A program made the translations under genes and the position numbers. This document shows, one piece after another, positions 1 through 7,562 of a stretch of DNA of 64,000 nt (positions are counted from its first letter, which is position 1; each line of letters opens with the position of its first letter). Source of the stretch: Latescibacteria bacterium UBA6620 (GTDB lineage Bacteria > Latescibacterota > UBA2968); NCBI GenBank assembly GCA_002433075.1, contig DJHM01000015.1, positions 131,460-195,459 of the forward strand, read 5' to 3'. A model generated the notes under the pieces. That model was not told where the DNA came from and made no database searches. It was given only the letters and a program-made list of their open reading frames with translations.

Positions 1-769
1 TCAGGACCATCGCGGTCGTCCCGATCTTCAGGGCCGCCGCATACTCCGACATATTCGAATCGCCCACCAGCAGATGCAGACGTCGGAACCGGCTATGGTC
101 GGCCAGCGGCTCGTCGCGCGTGTTGATAATCGCGCGAGAGAACTGGATCCACTGATAGATCTCCGTCACGATATGATCCGCCCGCTGGGAGATCTGATAG
201 ACCACAGGATCTTCGCGATACGCCTCTTCTCGATCTTCGCGACCGTAGTAGTAGAAGCTGTCGTCATAGCTGCCTACGCGACCCGCTCCCGCAAAAATCT
301 GTCGAGTAACCAGGAAAGGAAGAAGTGACGGAATAACCACTGTCGAGAAGGGCACGTTACGCCGAACCAGATAGTTCTCGTGACAACCGAACGTCGCCCC
401 CGTAAAGTGGTCGACGTTGTTTTTCAGGAACGCGGCTTCCTTTTCGAGACCCAGCGACTTGAGAGCACGCTGAAGAATTCTCTCTCCAGCTCGGTCGAAG
501 GCCACCACATCGAATAGGCTCTTGCACTCCGGGGTCGTGTATTCAATGTGCCCCATATCGATGTAGACACGCCCGGAATTGTAGAGGAATCCGCCGTTAC
601 CCGGTGGCTCGTCTCGACCCCGGTAATGGATGTCGACGATGCCGATTCGCTCGGAATGAAAGATGTGGTCTTTGACCTTCACGGAGATGGCATCCGGACT
701 CACGAAACCTTCGTGTTCCGGCGCCATACAACCGTATTCGGTTTCCAGACCGAAAATGCGATCTTCCAT
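1..769 (-). CDS. pafA: Pup ligase PafA, 3' end cut by window edge
   Basis: ATP-dependent ligase that joins the C-terminal glutamate of Pup to substrate lysines (glutamine-synthetase-like fold). The 256 residues present start MEDRIFGLETEYG, which puts a Glu at position 9, the position of the metal-binding Glu in actinobacterial PafA. The YIDMGHIEY segment near residue 71 carries the catalytic Asp. KNNVDHF, GCHENYL and NTRDEP motifs are shared with Dop encoded at 2651-4195, but the long Dop loop between residues 40 and 90 is absent, which identifies this copy as the ligase. It is the last visible gene of the operon, about 80 bp after prcA. The C-terminal half lies outside the window. Confidence 0.93.
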   Translation of the reverse strand, partial: MEDRIFGLETEYGCMAPEHEGFVSPDAISVKVKDHIFHSERIGIVDIHYRGRDEPPGNGGFLYNSGRVYIDMGHIEYTTPECKSLFDVVAFDRAGERILQRALKSLGLEKEAAFLKNNVDHFTGATFGCHENYLVRRNVPFSTVVIPSLLPFLVTRQIFAGAGRVGSYDDSFYYYGREDREEAYREDPVVYQISQRADHIVTEIYQWIQFSRAIINTRDEPLADHSRFRRLHLLVGDSNMSEYAAALKIGTTAMVL

Positions 770-848
770 AGGCTTCAGATAGACGGGTTAAATAAAAAGC
801 CAGACCTCGTAAGGCCCGGCGGATTCCATCCAGGAGTGGTTCAGACCC

Positions 849-1637
849 TTACTCCCGAATGGACGAAACGATCGATTCAATTTCTTCCGGTTCCACGTGC
901 CGGAACTTGGTTTTTCCACTTCCGGCAGGATCGAGAACCACGGCTTCGACCTCCAGGGTCCGGAGGGCTTCTCGAACCACCGCCGACGCATCAGCCTCCG
1001 AGGCCGCGGCTTTGAGCTCTTCTTCGTCGGGAGGCAGGCTATCCTGTTCTCCCGCCCAACGCCCCAGACCCCAGGCGTCGAGGGCGACGGACAACGCGTC
1101 ACTCAGGGCATGACTGGAAGGATCCGCCGCAAGGATGTGTTCGCGCATCAGTCCGTCGGCTTCGGCTACACCCCCGATCGCAGCCGCTGACTCGTAGCGA
1201 TGGAACGTTCCGTCGTAATCGACTGTGAAGAAAGAAGATCCTCCATCATCCTGGCCCAGTTCCGCGAGGAGAACGCGCGCAATATAGGGGGACCGTATAA
1301 CGTCATCAAAAGCGCTCTTCACAGCGGGGCCGAGTCCAAAATGGACGATCTGTTGTAGGGTTACATCGGCGTCGGAGTAGTTGAACCCGATCACGTGAGC
1401 CAAGTCAACGGCTGACTGCCGTAGCTTTTCGATATCCGTCGGATGACCGACCGATCCCAATCCGATCCGGTCGTATGCTTCGAAGAGCTTCTGCGACCCC
1501 CCTTTCAGGGTCACCATCAACAGTCCGTCTGCGAACGCCACACCTACTACAGGGCTTCCATCGCGCAGTTGATCCTCGATGTAGTCCCTGCGGTTCGCAA
1601 TCGCTTCGGCAAAGCGGTATGGTTCGTCCAGAAGCAT
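849..1637 (-). CDS. prcA: 20S proteasome alpha subunit PrcA
   Basis: Structural alpha subunit forming the outer rings of the bacterial 20S core, gating entry and docking the ATPase. The protein is 262 aa and begins MLLDEPYRFAEAIANRR, matching the conserved N-terminal alpha-subunit helix (Y/F-DEPYRFAEAIANRREYI). The Ntn-hydrolase fold region SPVVGVAFADGLLMVTLKGG follows, without a catalytic Thr, as expected for an alpha subunit. The tail is acidic. The gene starts 3 bp after the prcB stop, so the two are almost certainly translated together. Identity is clear from both sequence and position. Confidence 0.92.
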   Translation of the reverse strand: MLLDEPYRFAEAIANRRDYIEDQLRDGSPVVGVAFADGLLMVTLKGGSQKLFEAYDRIGLGSVGHPTDIEKLRQSAVDLAHVIGFNYSDADVTLQQIVHFGLGPAVKSAFDDVIRSPYIARVLLAELGQDDGGSSFFTVDYDGTFHRYESAAAIGGVAEADGLMREHILAADPSSHALSDALSVALDAWGLGRWAGEQDSLPPDEEELKAAASEADASAVVREALRTLEVEAVVLDPAGSGKTKFRHVEPEEIESIVSSIRE

Positions 1638-1640
1638 CTG

Positions 1641-2426
1641 TCAGTCCAGGAACCGCGTGTGGAGGTCGCGAAGCTCGTCCTCCCCAATGTCGTCCTGGCC
1701 CTCCGAGGTAATCGTCTTCACCGTTGGCGGGATGTCAGTGGAGCGTTCGTAGCGTCCGGTCGCTGAATCGTATTCGGCCGCCGTAAACAGCAGACGCAAC
1801 GAAAGACCGACGGCATCGTCACGACTCAATTCGGGATAGGGCGTTCCACTCCACCGGTTGGTGTAGTACATCACCCCCCGAATCGCCGCTGCGCCCGATC
1901 CCGTCGTCGCGAAATCCGTGACTTCGAACTGCGCTCCAAGCGCATCGTAGAAGTAGATGCGTCCGACGTCGCCGCGGGTGTCGTAGGTGGCAAATATCGG
2001 GATCACTGCGCCAATGCCCTGGACGGCCATCGGCAGGTTGTCGCGGATCAACAAGGAGAGCCGGCGCAGCTTGGCTTCGATACTCATTTCCTGAAGCTGA
2101 CGCCGACGATGATACTGGAAGGAGTGCTCGAGGATCCGTGCGATTTCGAACGCCATCGCCGGAGACCCCGAAATGGCCATCACCGAATGGCGGTCGATTG
2201 GAATGACCTTGTCGGCTCGATCATAGAGTACCGCGTTTCCCGCTGTGGCTCGGCGATCGCCGGCCACGACCACGCCGTCCTGATAGCGCAGGGCGAGGAT
2301 CGTCGTACCTTCCGTCGGATGGAATGGGAGGCCCTTTCCATCGCCTTCCACGCCCGCAATAACGTTCGCCGGAAACTGATACCCCTCCGACTTCAACAAG
2401 TCGAAGAAGTCACCGCCGTCACTCAT
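1641..2426 (-). CDS. prcB: 20S proteasome beta subunit PrcB (catalytic)
   Basis: Proteolytic beta subunit (261 aa). The predicted self-cleavage site is Gly40/Thr41 in PTEG-TTILALRY, which leaves a 40-residue propeptide and a mature N-terminal Thr nucleophile. Counting from Thr41 as residue 1, Asp17 (VVVAGDRRAT) and Lys33 (RADKVIPI) are in the standard catalytic positions, and the SGS-type segment ISGSPAMAFEIAR follows. It lies between pup (7 bp upstream) and prcA (3 bp downstream). The sequence predicts an active threonine protease. Confidence 0.95.
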   Translation of the reverse strand: MSDGGDFFDLLKSEGYQFPANVIAGVEGDGKGLPFHPTEGTTILALRYQDGVVVAGDRRATAGNAVLYDRADKVIPIDRHSVMAISGSPAMAFEIARILEHSFQYHRRRQLQEMSIEAKLRRLSLLIRDNLPMAVQGIGAVIPIFATYDTRGDVGRIYFYDALGAQFEVTDFATTGSGAAAIRGVMYYTNRWSGTPYPELSRDDAVGLSLRLLFTAAEYDSATGRYERSTDIPPTVKTITSEGQDDIGEDELRDLHTRFLD

Positions 2427-2433
2427 AAGCGGC

Positions 2434-2619
2434 TTATTCTCCTGTCCGCTGGCGATACCGTCGGGCCTGATTCGGATCGACGCGGCGCATACGCTTCAGG
2501 AGATCGCGCGTGTCAGGACGCTCGACCTTCGGACGCGACGGACCCGATTCATCGTCTCCATCGGGCCCACCACCCGGCCCGGGGCGCGTTCGGCGTTCAT
2601 ACCCGATCCATTCAGCCAT
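2434..2619 (-). CDS. pup: Pup-type protein modifier (UBact form ending in Gly-Glu)
   Basis: Small intrinsically disordered modifier, 61 aa: a Gly/Pro/Asp-rich N-terminal half, then the helical segment RDLLKRMRRVDPNQ and the C-terminus RRYRQRTGE. The RYRQR(S/T)GE ending is that of the UBact group of Pup homologues described outside Actinobacteria. Because the final residue is already Glu, PafA can use it without deamidation. A strong Shine-Dalgarno (GGAGG, 6 nt before ATG) supports the start. It lies between dop and prcB, the classical place for pup. Confidence 0.93.
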   Translation of the reverse strand: MAEWIGYERRTRPGPGGGPDGDDESGPSRPKVERPDTRDLLKRMRRVDPNQARRYRQRTGE

Positions 2620-2650
2620 TGTGTCCTCCGTGAAAGTCCCGGGCTCGCCC

Positions 2651-4195
2651 TCATGTCACCACGGGATGATTTTCGATCTTTTTCAGTTCATCGATCAGTT
2701 GTGCGACAGTAGCCGACGCATCAAGGGCAACGTTGCATTGTTGCGCCAGGTCTGAATCGACCATCGGCTTCAGATCGATCGATTCGTGCCTCCCGTTCAG
2801 CCCGAAAACAATTCGGTCCCAGTTGATCGACTTCACCTCTTCACTAAACTTCTCCAGCGATCGTCCGCGGAAATAGGCTCGGGTCCGTTCGGGCGGTTCT
2901 GCCATCGCTTTGGCCACTTTCCCATCGTCGACCAGCCGGACGAATTGCCCTTGGGCTTCGAGAAGGTAATATAACCCAAGAGTCTGATCGACGTTATGAT
3001 ACTCGAGGTCCTGACTTTGCATCCAGAAAAGATGGTCGGGATTGTCCCACGACAGTGACTCTTCATCGCAGAACGAATCGATCAGATACTTCTTGGTCAC
3101 CCAGTCGAGCGTACCCACAAGAGACATCGGGTCTGCCTCCAGGGCGTCCAGCGTGTCTTCCCACGAGCGCAACACCCAGTCGGTTTCATCGTCCCTACCC
3201 GCATAGTCTTCCTGAGCCAGGGCGAGATACGCACGCTGGATGTCCACCGACGGAACCAGCTGATTCGGTTGCCCTTCCACTTCGACCAGCCATTGGTAGG
3301 TCTGATCTTTCGCCACGTTTCGAAGCGCGGCGATCGGATCACGGAGCCTGAAGTCAGGCAGTCGATCCGCCTCGATCATGTCGACGATGAGCGCCGTCGT
3401 CCCCACCTTCAAGGCCGTCGCAAACTCAGACATATTTGCGTCACCCACGATCACGTGGAGACGTCGCCATCGTTCCGAATCGGCGTGAGGCTCGTCCCGA
3501 GTGTTGATCAGCGGGCGCTTGTGCATCGTGTCCACACTCGCGATCACTTCGAAGAACTCGGAACGTTGCGACAGCTGATAGATTGGCGCCCGGTCGCCCC
3601 GTTCTTCCCCCACTTTCCCCGCTCCAGCGAAGATCTGTCGCGTAGCAAAGAAAGGAAGCAGCCCGGAGACGATTCTGTCGAAGGGCACCTCCCGGGCCAT
3701 CAGGTAATTCTCGTGACAACCGTAACTATGGCCTTCAAAATCCGTGTTGTTCTTATAGACACGAACCTCGCCGGCCTCGATCGCAGCTGTTCGACGCTCG
3801 GCGCAGATGTTTACGATGCGTTCTCCGGCCTTGTCCTGAGCCACGAGCTCGAACAGACCCGTGCATTCGCCAGTCGAGTACTCGGGGTGCGTGTGGTCGT
3901 TGTAGAAGCGCGCCCCGTTGTAAATGATCAGATCGCTCTTCAATTCCTTGAAGGGGATCTTCCGCTGTCGATCCTGCTGCAGGTGAACCTTTTCGTCCGT
4001 GTCATTCAGCAGTTCATCGACCTCGAACCCTCTCACATCTTTTCTCGGGTTCTCGAGCTGGTAGTCCCACAGAGGTACGAAGTCGCCCTGCAGGTAACAC
4101 CTGATCAGCTGCATCGACTCCTCGACCACGTCCATCTTATCGACGCCGTCGATCGTAATGCCGTACTCTGTTTCGATTCCGAAGATTCGACCCAT
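2651..4195 (-). CDS. dop: Dop, depupylase/Pup deamidase
   Basis: 514 aa, homologous to PafA but with the Dop hallmark: a long acidic loop (about residues 48-88) between the first strand and NGARFYNDHTHPEYS. It begins MGRIFGIETEYG (Glu8). Asp100 lies in the ND-HTHPEY segment that carries the catalytic Asp of Dop. YKNNTDFEGHSYGCHENYL, QLSQRSEFFEV and NTRDEPHADSERWRRLHVI are diagnostic blocks. Since the local Pup already ends in Glu, deamidation is not needed and the expected role is removal of Pup from substrates. It begins 5 bp after the ATPase stop. Confidence 0.94.
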   Translation of the reverse strand: MGRIFGIETEYGITIDGVDKMDVVEESMQLIRCYLQGDFVPLWDYQLENPRKDVRGFEVDELLNDTDEKVHLQQDRQRKIPFKELKSDLIIYNGARFYNDHTHPEYSTGECTGLFELVAQDKAGERIVNICAERRTAAIEAGEVRVYKNNTDFEGHSYGCHENYLMAREVPFDRIVSGLLPFFATRQIFAGAGKVGEERGDRAPIYQLSQRSEFFEVIASVDTMHKRPLINTRDEPHADSERWRRLHVIVGDANMSEFATALKVGTTALIVDMIEADRLPDFRLRDPIAALRNVAKDQTYQWLVEVEGQPNQLVPSVDIQRAYLALAQEDYAGRDDETDWVLRSWEDTLDALEADPMSLVGTLDWVTKKYLIDSFCDEESLSWDNPDHLFWMQSQDLEYHNVDQTLGLYYLLEAQGQFVRLVDDGKVAKAMAEPPERTRAYFRGRSLEKFSEEVKSINWDRIVFGLNGRHESIDLKPMVDSDLAQQCNVALDASATVAQLIDELKKIENHPVVT

Positions 4196-4200
4196 CGAGA

Positions 4201-5925
4201 TCAGATCACGCGTTGCGAGCTCGACCGTCGGCGGTCGGCCTGGGGTCGAATTGGTGACACCCGCACGACGTTCTCAGGATCGTAGTCGAGCAGTTTGAGC
4301 CAGTCCTCGGTGTTGTCGGTCGGAGGGAAGATCTCGTTCTCCGCGTACTCCGTCGCGACGGCCGCCATCAGATCGTCCAGCGAGATACCCTCTTCCTGGC
4401 CCGCAGCGATTGATCGGAGGATCGCCAGCTCCTTGCTCCGCCGGACGATCGATTCAAGCACGGCTCCGCTGCAGAGGTCCCCCCGATGGAGCGTTTCCTT
4501 TCGCCCGCTCCTCAGCGTCACCTCCAGGAAACGCGTGTCGTCACGTCGTGCGAAGATCTCGGCCACCATCTCGTCCACGTACCGATCGATGACAGGACCG
4601 GCGTGTCCCCCCGAGGCGGACACATCGGCTTCATAGATCGGAAGATCCGTGGTGAGATAGATTTTCAGAATCTCGGCTGCTCCAGCCTGATCGGGCCGCA
4701 CCACTTTGATTTTTCGATCCACACGCCCCGGGCGTAGAATCGCGGGATCAATCAGGTCGGGCCGGTTCGATGCAAGGATGATCACCACATCCTGGAGGGA
4801 CTCGATCCCGTCCATCTCCGCACAGAACATCGGCACGACCGTGTTGCTGATGCTGTGGGACCGCATCGCTCGTCGCGTGCCCAGAATCGACTCGGCCTCA
4901 TCAATGAAAACGACCGGGAGGTAGCCCTCTTTTCGTTTGTCGCGCGCTCTTCCGAAGATCTCCCGAACCTGCCGCTCGGATTCTCCCAACCACATATTCA
5001 GGATTTCCGGACCCTTGATGTGCATAAAGCACTGCTTCAGGTCCAGGTTGGACTCCTCCTGAATGTGCTTGGCCAGATTGTAGGCGGTTGCCTTTCCGAT
5101 CTGCGTCTTGCCACACCCTGGCGGGCCATACAGCAGGAAGCCCTTCGGCGTGCTGTACTGGAACCGCTCGAACAGCTCAGGGTGGAGCACCGGGATCTCG
5201 ATCGTGTCTTTAATCGCCTGAATGGCCCCATCCTGACCACCCACCTTGTCCCACGGTAGCTGCGGAATCTCTTCCAGATAGTAGTCGTTGACCTCGGCAT
5301 TCGGGATTCGTTCTACAGCGACTCGGAACGTCGGATCAACTCTGAGCTCCTCACCCGTCTTGAGATCCTCATCGATCAGGTCGGTAGACCGCGTCAGAAT
5401 CGTCGTCTGCGTTCCGTGTTCCTGCCCGACCCGGATCCTGCCGTCGTCCATCGCGTCCAGAACCTTGGCGATCGGACCCCCATCCGGGTAGCCCAGGTCC
5501 CCCACGACGGCGAACGCCTCGTTCACGAGCACGCGCGTGCCGACCTTGAGGTCGTCGTCATTCAGCCGGGTGTCGACGTTGGCAAAGTACTCAGATCCGC
5601 CCACCGAAATGCAGGCGACCGAGTTCTGAGCCGCCTCCATGAGAATCCCGATCCGATTGGAGGGGGCTGTGACTTTTTCCAACGCCGACTCCAGCTCGAC
5701 GATGGCTCTTCGAGCCTCTTCGAAGGTGATCTCGTCTTCCTGAAGCTGCCTGCGAAGCTGGTAGAGCAGCGGACGTCGGCGGTCCTTCTCGTCCATCGAC
5801 ATCAGGATCTGATCGATGATCGTCAGAGACTCGAACGTGTGCTGCATATCGACGTAGTCCTGAAGGAAATCTTCAGGCGTGCGTCTCTGTGAATTGGGAT
5901 CGTCCTGCAGGTTGATGGAGACCAC
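4201..5925 (-). CDS. arc: Proteasome-associated AAA ATPase (ARC/Mpa)
   Basis: Hexameric unfoldase that feeds pupylated proteins to the 20S core; 574 aa. Order: N-terminal coiled coil (about 50-88, which binds Pup), tandem OB domains (about 95-210), one AAA domain with Walker A GPPGCGKT (267-274), pore loop in MHIKGPEILNMW (about 301-312), Walker B VVFIDE (338-343), sensor Asn387, arginines near 398-401. The C-terminus reads SSSQRVI, not the GQYL tail by which actinobacterial Mpa/ARC docks to the core. The start is GTG; AAGGGG abuts it with no spacer, so the exact start is uncertain, but no better start exists before the upstream in-frame TAA. First gene of the operon. Confidence 0.92.
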   Translation of the reverse strand: MVSINLQDDPNSQRRTPEDFLQDYVDMQHTFESLTIIDQILMSMDEKDRRRPLLYQLRRQLQEDEITFEEARRAIVELESALEKVTAPSNRIGILMEAAQNSVACISVGGSEYFANVDTRLNDDDLKVGTRVLVNEAFAVVGDLGYPDGGPIAKVLDAMDDGRIRVGQEHGTQTTILTRSTDLIDEDLKTGEELRVDPTFRVAVERIPNAEVNDYYLEEIPQLPWDKVGGQDGAIQAIKDTIEIPVLHPELFERFQYSTPKGFLLYGPPGCGKTQIGKATAYNLAKHIQEESNLDLKQCFMHIKGPEILNMWLGESERQVREIFGRARDKRKEGYLPVVFIDEAESILGTRRAMRSHSISNTVVPMFCAEMDGIESLQDVVIILASNRPDLIDPAILRPGRVDRKIKVVRPDQAGAAEILKIYLTTDLPIYEADVSASGGHAGPVIDRYVDEMVAEIFARRDDTRFLEVTLRSGRKETLHRGDLCSGAVLESIVRRSKELAILRSIAAGQEEGISLDDLMAAVATEYAENEIFPPTDNTEDWLKLLDYDPENVVRVSPIRPQADRRRSSSQRVI

Positions 5926-5965
5926 CCCCTTGCGGTTCGATTCGCTCCGTTAACGGTGTCTGATT

Positions 5966-5994
5966 AGTTTAGCATAGGGCCTACCCAAAGTCAA
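5966..5994 (-). promoter_or_regulatory. Sigma-70-type promoter of the proteasome operon
   Basis: On the minus strand TTGACT (5989-5994) and TAAACT (5966-5971) are separated by exactly 17 bp. Transcription would start near 5959, about 34 nt before the GTG of the ATPase gene. The region upstream (5995-6050) is AT-rich. Promoter activity is inferred from motif match and position only. Confidence 0.6.
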
Positions 5995-6052
5995 GATGGC
6001 CCGATCTGTCATAATTTAATTATAATCAGTGATTTAGATGAATTATGCGCAC

Positions 6053-6081
6053 GCAAAATGCCGCTCCCGAAGGAACGGCAT
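6053..6081 (-). terminator. Rho-independent terminator of the Gln-rich gene
   Basis: Minus-strand hairpin with a 10-bp stem (6058-6067 pairs with 6072-6081, one G-U pair) closed by a TTCG tetraloop and followed by TTTT. It sits 25 bp after the stop of the gene at 6106-6429 and before the proteasome-operon promoter. Confidence 0.8.
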
Positions 6082-6105
6082 CTCGGATCGGAACGGCAGG
6101 CTGAA

Positions 6106-6429
6106 TCAGGCGGTCACGTCGACCACAGAGCCCCTTGGCAAACCGGAGCGTGGTTCAGGATCATCAGAATCATCCCCTGTGTTCGCTTGTCTCCTGCCCG
6201 TAGTGCCCTGCTCGTTCGTATTTCCTTCAGCTTCAGGGTCCACTATCCGACCTTCCGTTTCCGTCGTGGGGCGGGAACGCGTCAGATTCAGCGCCTGTTC
6301 TTCCGCCCCAGCAACCGCAGCCTGATGCTGGGCGGCCTCCGCCTCGCGCTGCACGACGTTTTGCTGCCTTGAGGCTTCTACCGTCACGCTTCGGAAATTT
6401 TCCTGGAACTCGATACTCCTGACCTGCAC
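6106..6429 (-). CDS. Small Gln/Glu-rich hypothetical protein
   Basis: 107 aa, soluble, low complexity, no cysteines. The N-terminus MQVRSIEFQENFRS is followed by a Q/E/A-rich helical segment (about 20-48), a charged disordered stretch, and the end RGSVVDVTA. This layout resembles the short Q-rich proteins with a terminal basic-then-IDI/VDV motif found in Firmicutes flagellar operons; that likeness is weak and from memory. The gene looks real: GTG start with GGGAGAGG 5 nt upstream, a promoter at 6466-6494 and a strong terminator at 6053-6081 make it an independent unit. Function unknown. Confidence 0.7.
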   Translation of the reverse strand: MQVRSIEFQENFRSVTVEASRQQNVVQREAEAAQHQAAVAGAEEQALNLTRSRPTTETEGRIVDPEAEGNTNEQGTTGRRQANTGDDSDDPEPRSGLPRGSVVDVTA

Positions 6430-6465
6430 AGCGACCTCTCCCGGGGTGGGACAGGGTACACCTAA

Positions 6466-6494
6466 AAAGTAGCCGGGTCGATCCTGATTGTCAA
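6466..6494 (-). promoter_or_regulatory. Promoter of the small Gln-rich gene
   Basis: Minus strand TTGACA (6489-6494), 17-bp spacer, TACTTT (6466-6471). The -35 box lies just past the oxidoreductase stop codon. It predicts a leader of about 30 nt ending at the GTG at 6429. The -35 is perfect, the -10 weak. Confidence 0.5.
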
Positions 6495-6496
6495 CG

Positions 6497-7486
6497 TCAG
6501 CGAGTGACCGCGATCGGCTTTCCGCCCTGCTCCGCAGACGCCCAGGCGGCTTCTGTCAGCTGGATAACACGAAGCCCGCAGATCGGTGGCACCTGGACGG
6601 AATCCCTCCCCAGAATGGCATCTACGAAGTTCTGATCTGGACTCGTGAAACGCGTTGGCAGATCGGTCATTTCGACCGGGTCGGACCCATACTTGCACGT
6701 AAGTGACCCGTTCCGAGAATAGAACGCGCCGTGTTGGCCCCAGATCGTAATGTCTTCCCACATCCCTGGCCCGGGGCCGTTCCCGACGACAGAGAAGTTC
6801 GCAATGGCTCCGTTTTCGAACCGCACGGTCATCGATGTGTTGATGTCAACCTCGGCTTCGAAATACTCCATCTGAGCACTGACCTCGACAGGGTCCTGGT
6901 CCACCATCCAAAGAACGATGTCCAACAAGTGGCTTCCCGAATCGTTCAACTGGCCCCCACCCGACAGGGACTTTGCCTGTCGCCATTTCCCATGCTGGGC
7001 ACGATACCAGTTCTGGTCCTGGAGCGCGTTCACGAACTGCACTGGCCCGATCTCTTCCGCCGCAATCTGGTTACGCATAAACCTGAAGTTGGGTGAAAGA
7101 TGCCTCTGGTAGGAGACCATTAGCGCGCGATCCACCTCTTCACTCTTCGCGATGACCGACTTCGCGTCCTCAACGGTGCACACCATCGGCTTCTCGGTAA
7201 GGACGTGAAGACCGGCCTCCAGACCTGCGATGATCTGTTCGTAGTGAAGGGTGTGGGGAGAGGAGATCACCACGGCATCGAGATTCTCTTTCGAAATCAT
7301 CTCCTCATGATCTTCATAGTGGGGAAGATCCACCGCTTCCTCCACACGGTCTTTCATCTTGCCGACCGCATCAGCAGACGGGTCGGAGAGGGCCACTACG
7401 GACACATCGTTAATGTCCACCAGCCGTCGTAGGTGGCCCGTCATATTGCCACCGCATCCAATCAGACCGACTCGCAATTCTGCCAA
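6497..7486 (-). CDS. Gfo/Idh/MocA family NAD(P)-dependent oxidoreductase
   Basis: 329 aa. N-terminal Rossmann fold with GLIGCGGN near residue 8; the family EKP motif appears as LTEKPM at about residue 100; the C-terminal alpha/beta domain includes GGGQLNDSGSHLLDIVLWM with the conserved Asp/His of substrate-handling members. Family members oxidise or reduce sugars and cyclitols; the substrate cannot be read from the sequence. I chose TTG at 7486, not an upstream TTG at 7519, because AGGAGA lies 6 nt before it and the protein then starts MAELRVGLIG. The terminator of the upstream gene overlaps its leader. Confidence 0.88.
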   Translation of the reverse strand: MAELRVGLIGCGGNMTGHLRRLVDINDVSVVALSDPSADAVGKMKDRVEEAVDLPHYEDHEEMISKENLDAVVISSPHTLHYEQIIAGLEAGLHVLTEKPMVCTVEDAKSVIAKSEEVDRALMVSYQRHLSPNFRFMRNQIAAEEIGPVQFVNALQDQNWYRAQHGKWRQAKSLSGGGQLNDSGSHLLDIVLWMVDQDPVEVSAQMEYFEAEVDINTSMTVRFENGAIANFSVVGNGPGPGMWEDITIWGQHGAFYSRNGSLTCKYGSDPVEMTDLPTRFTSPDQNFVDAILGRDSVQVPPICGLRVIQLTEAAWASAEQGGKPIAVTR

Positions 7487-7505
7487 TTCGATTCTCCTGA
7501 AAATG

Positions 7506-7535
7506 AAAAAGCCGCCCAACGGCGATGCGCTGGGC
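7506..7535 (-). terminator. Terminator after the 475-aa surface protein gene
   Basis: Minus-strand stem of 7 bp (7529-7535 with 7514-7520, one G-U pair), 8-nt loop, then GG-C-TTTTT (7506-7510). It lies 27 bp past the stop at 7563 and 20 bp before the oxidoreductase start, so read-through could feed the latter. Confidence 0.65.
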
Positions 7536-7562
7536 GACCTTGTCGATCAACTTCCGCTGCGA

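Noticed and set aside
548..1015. Plus-strand open frame across the pafA start and prcA end
   Set aside because: It is antisense to two clearly identified genes and has no protein-family features.
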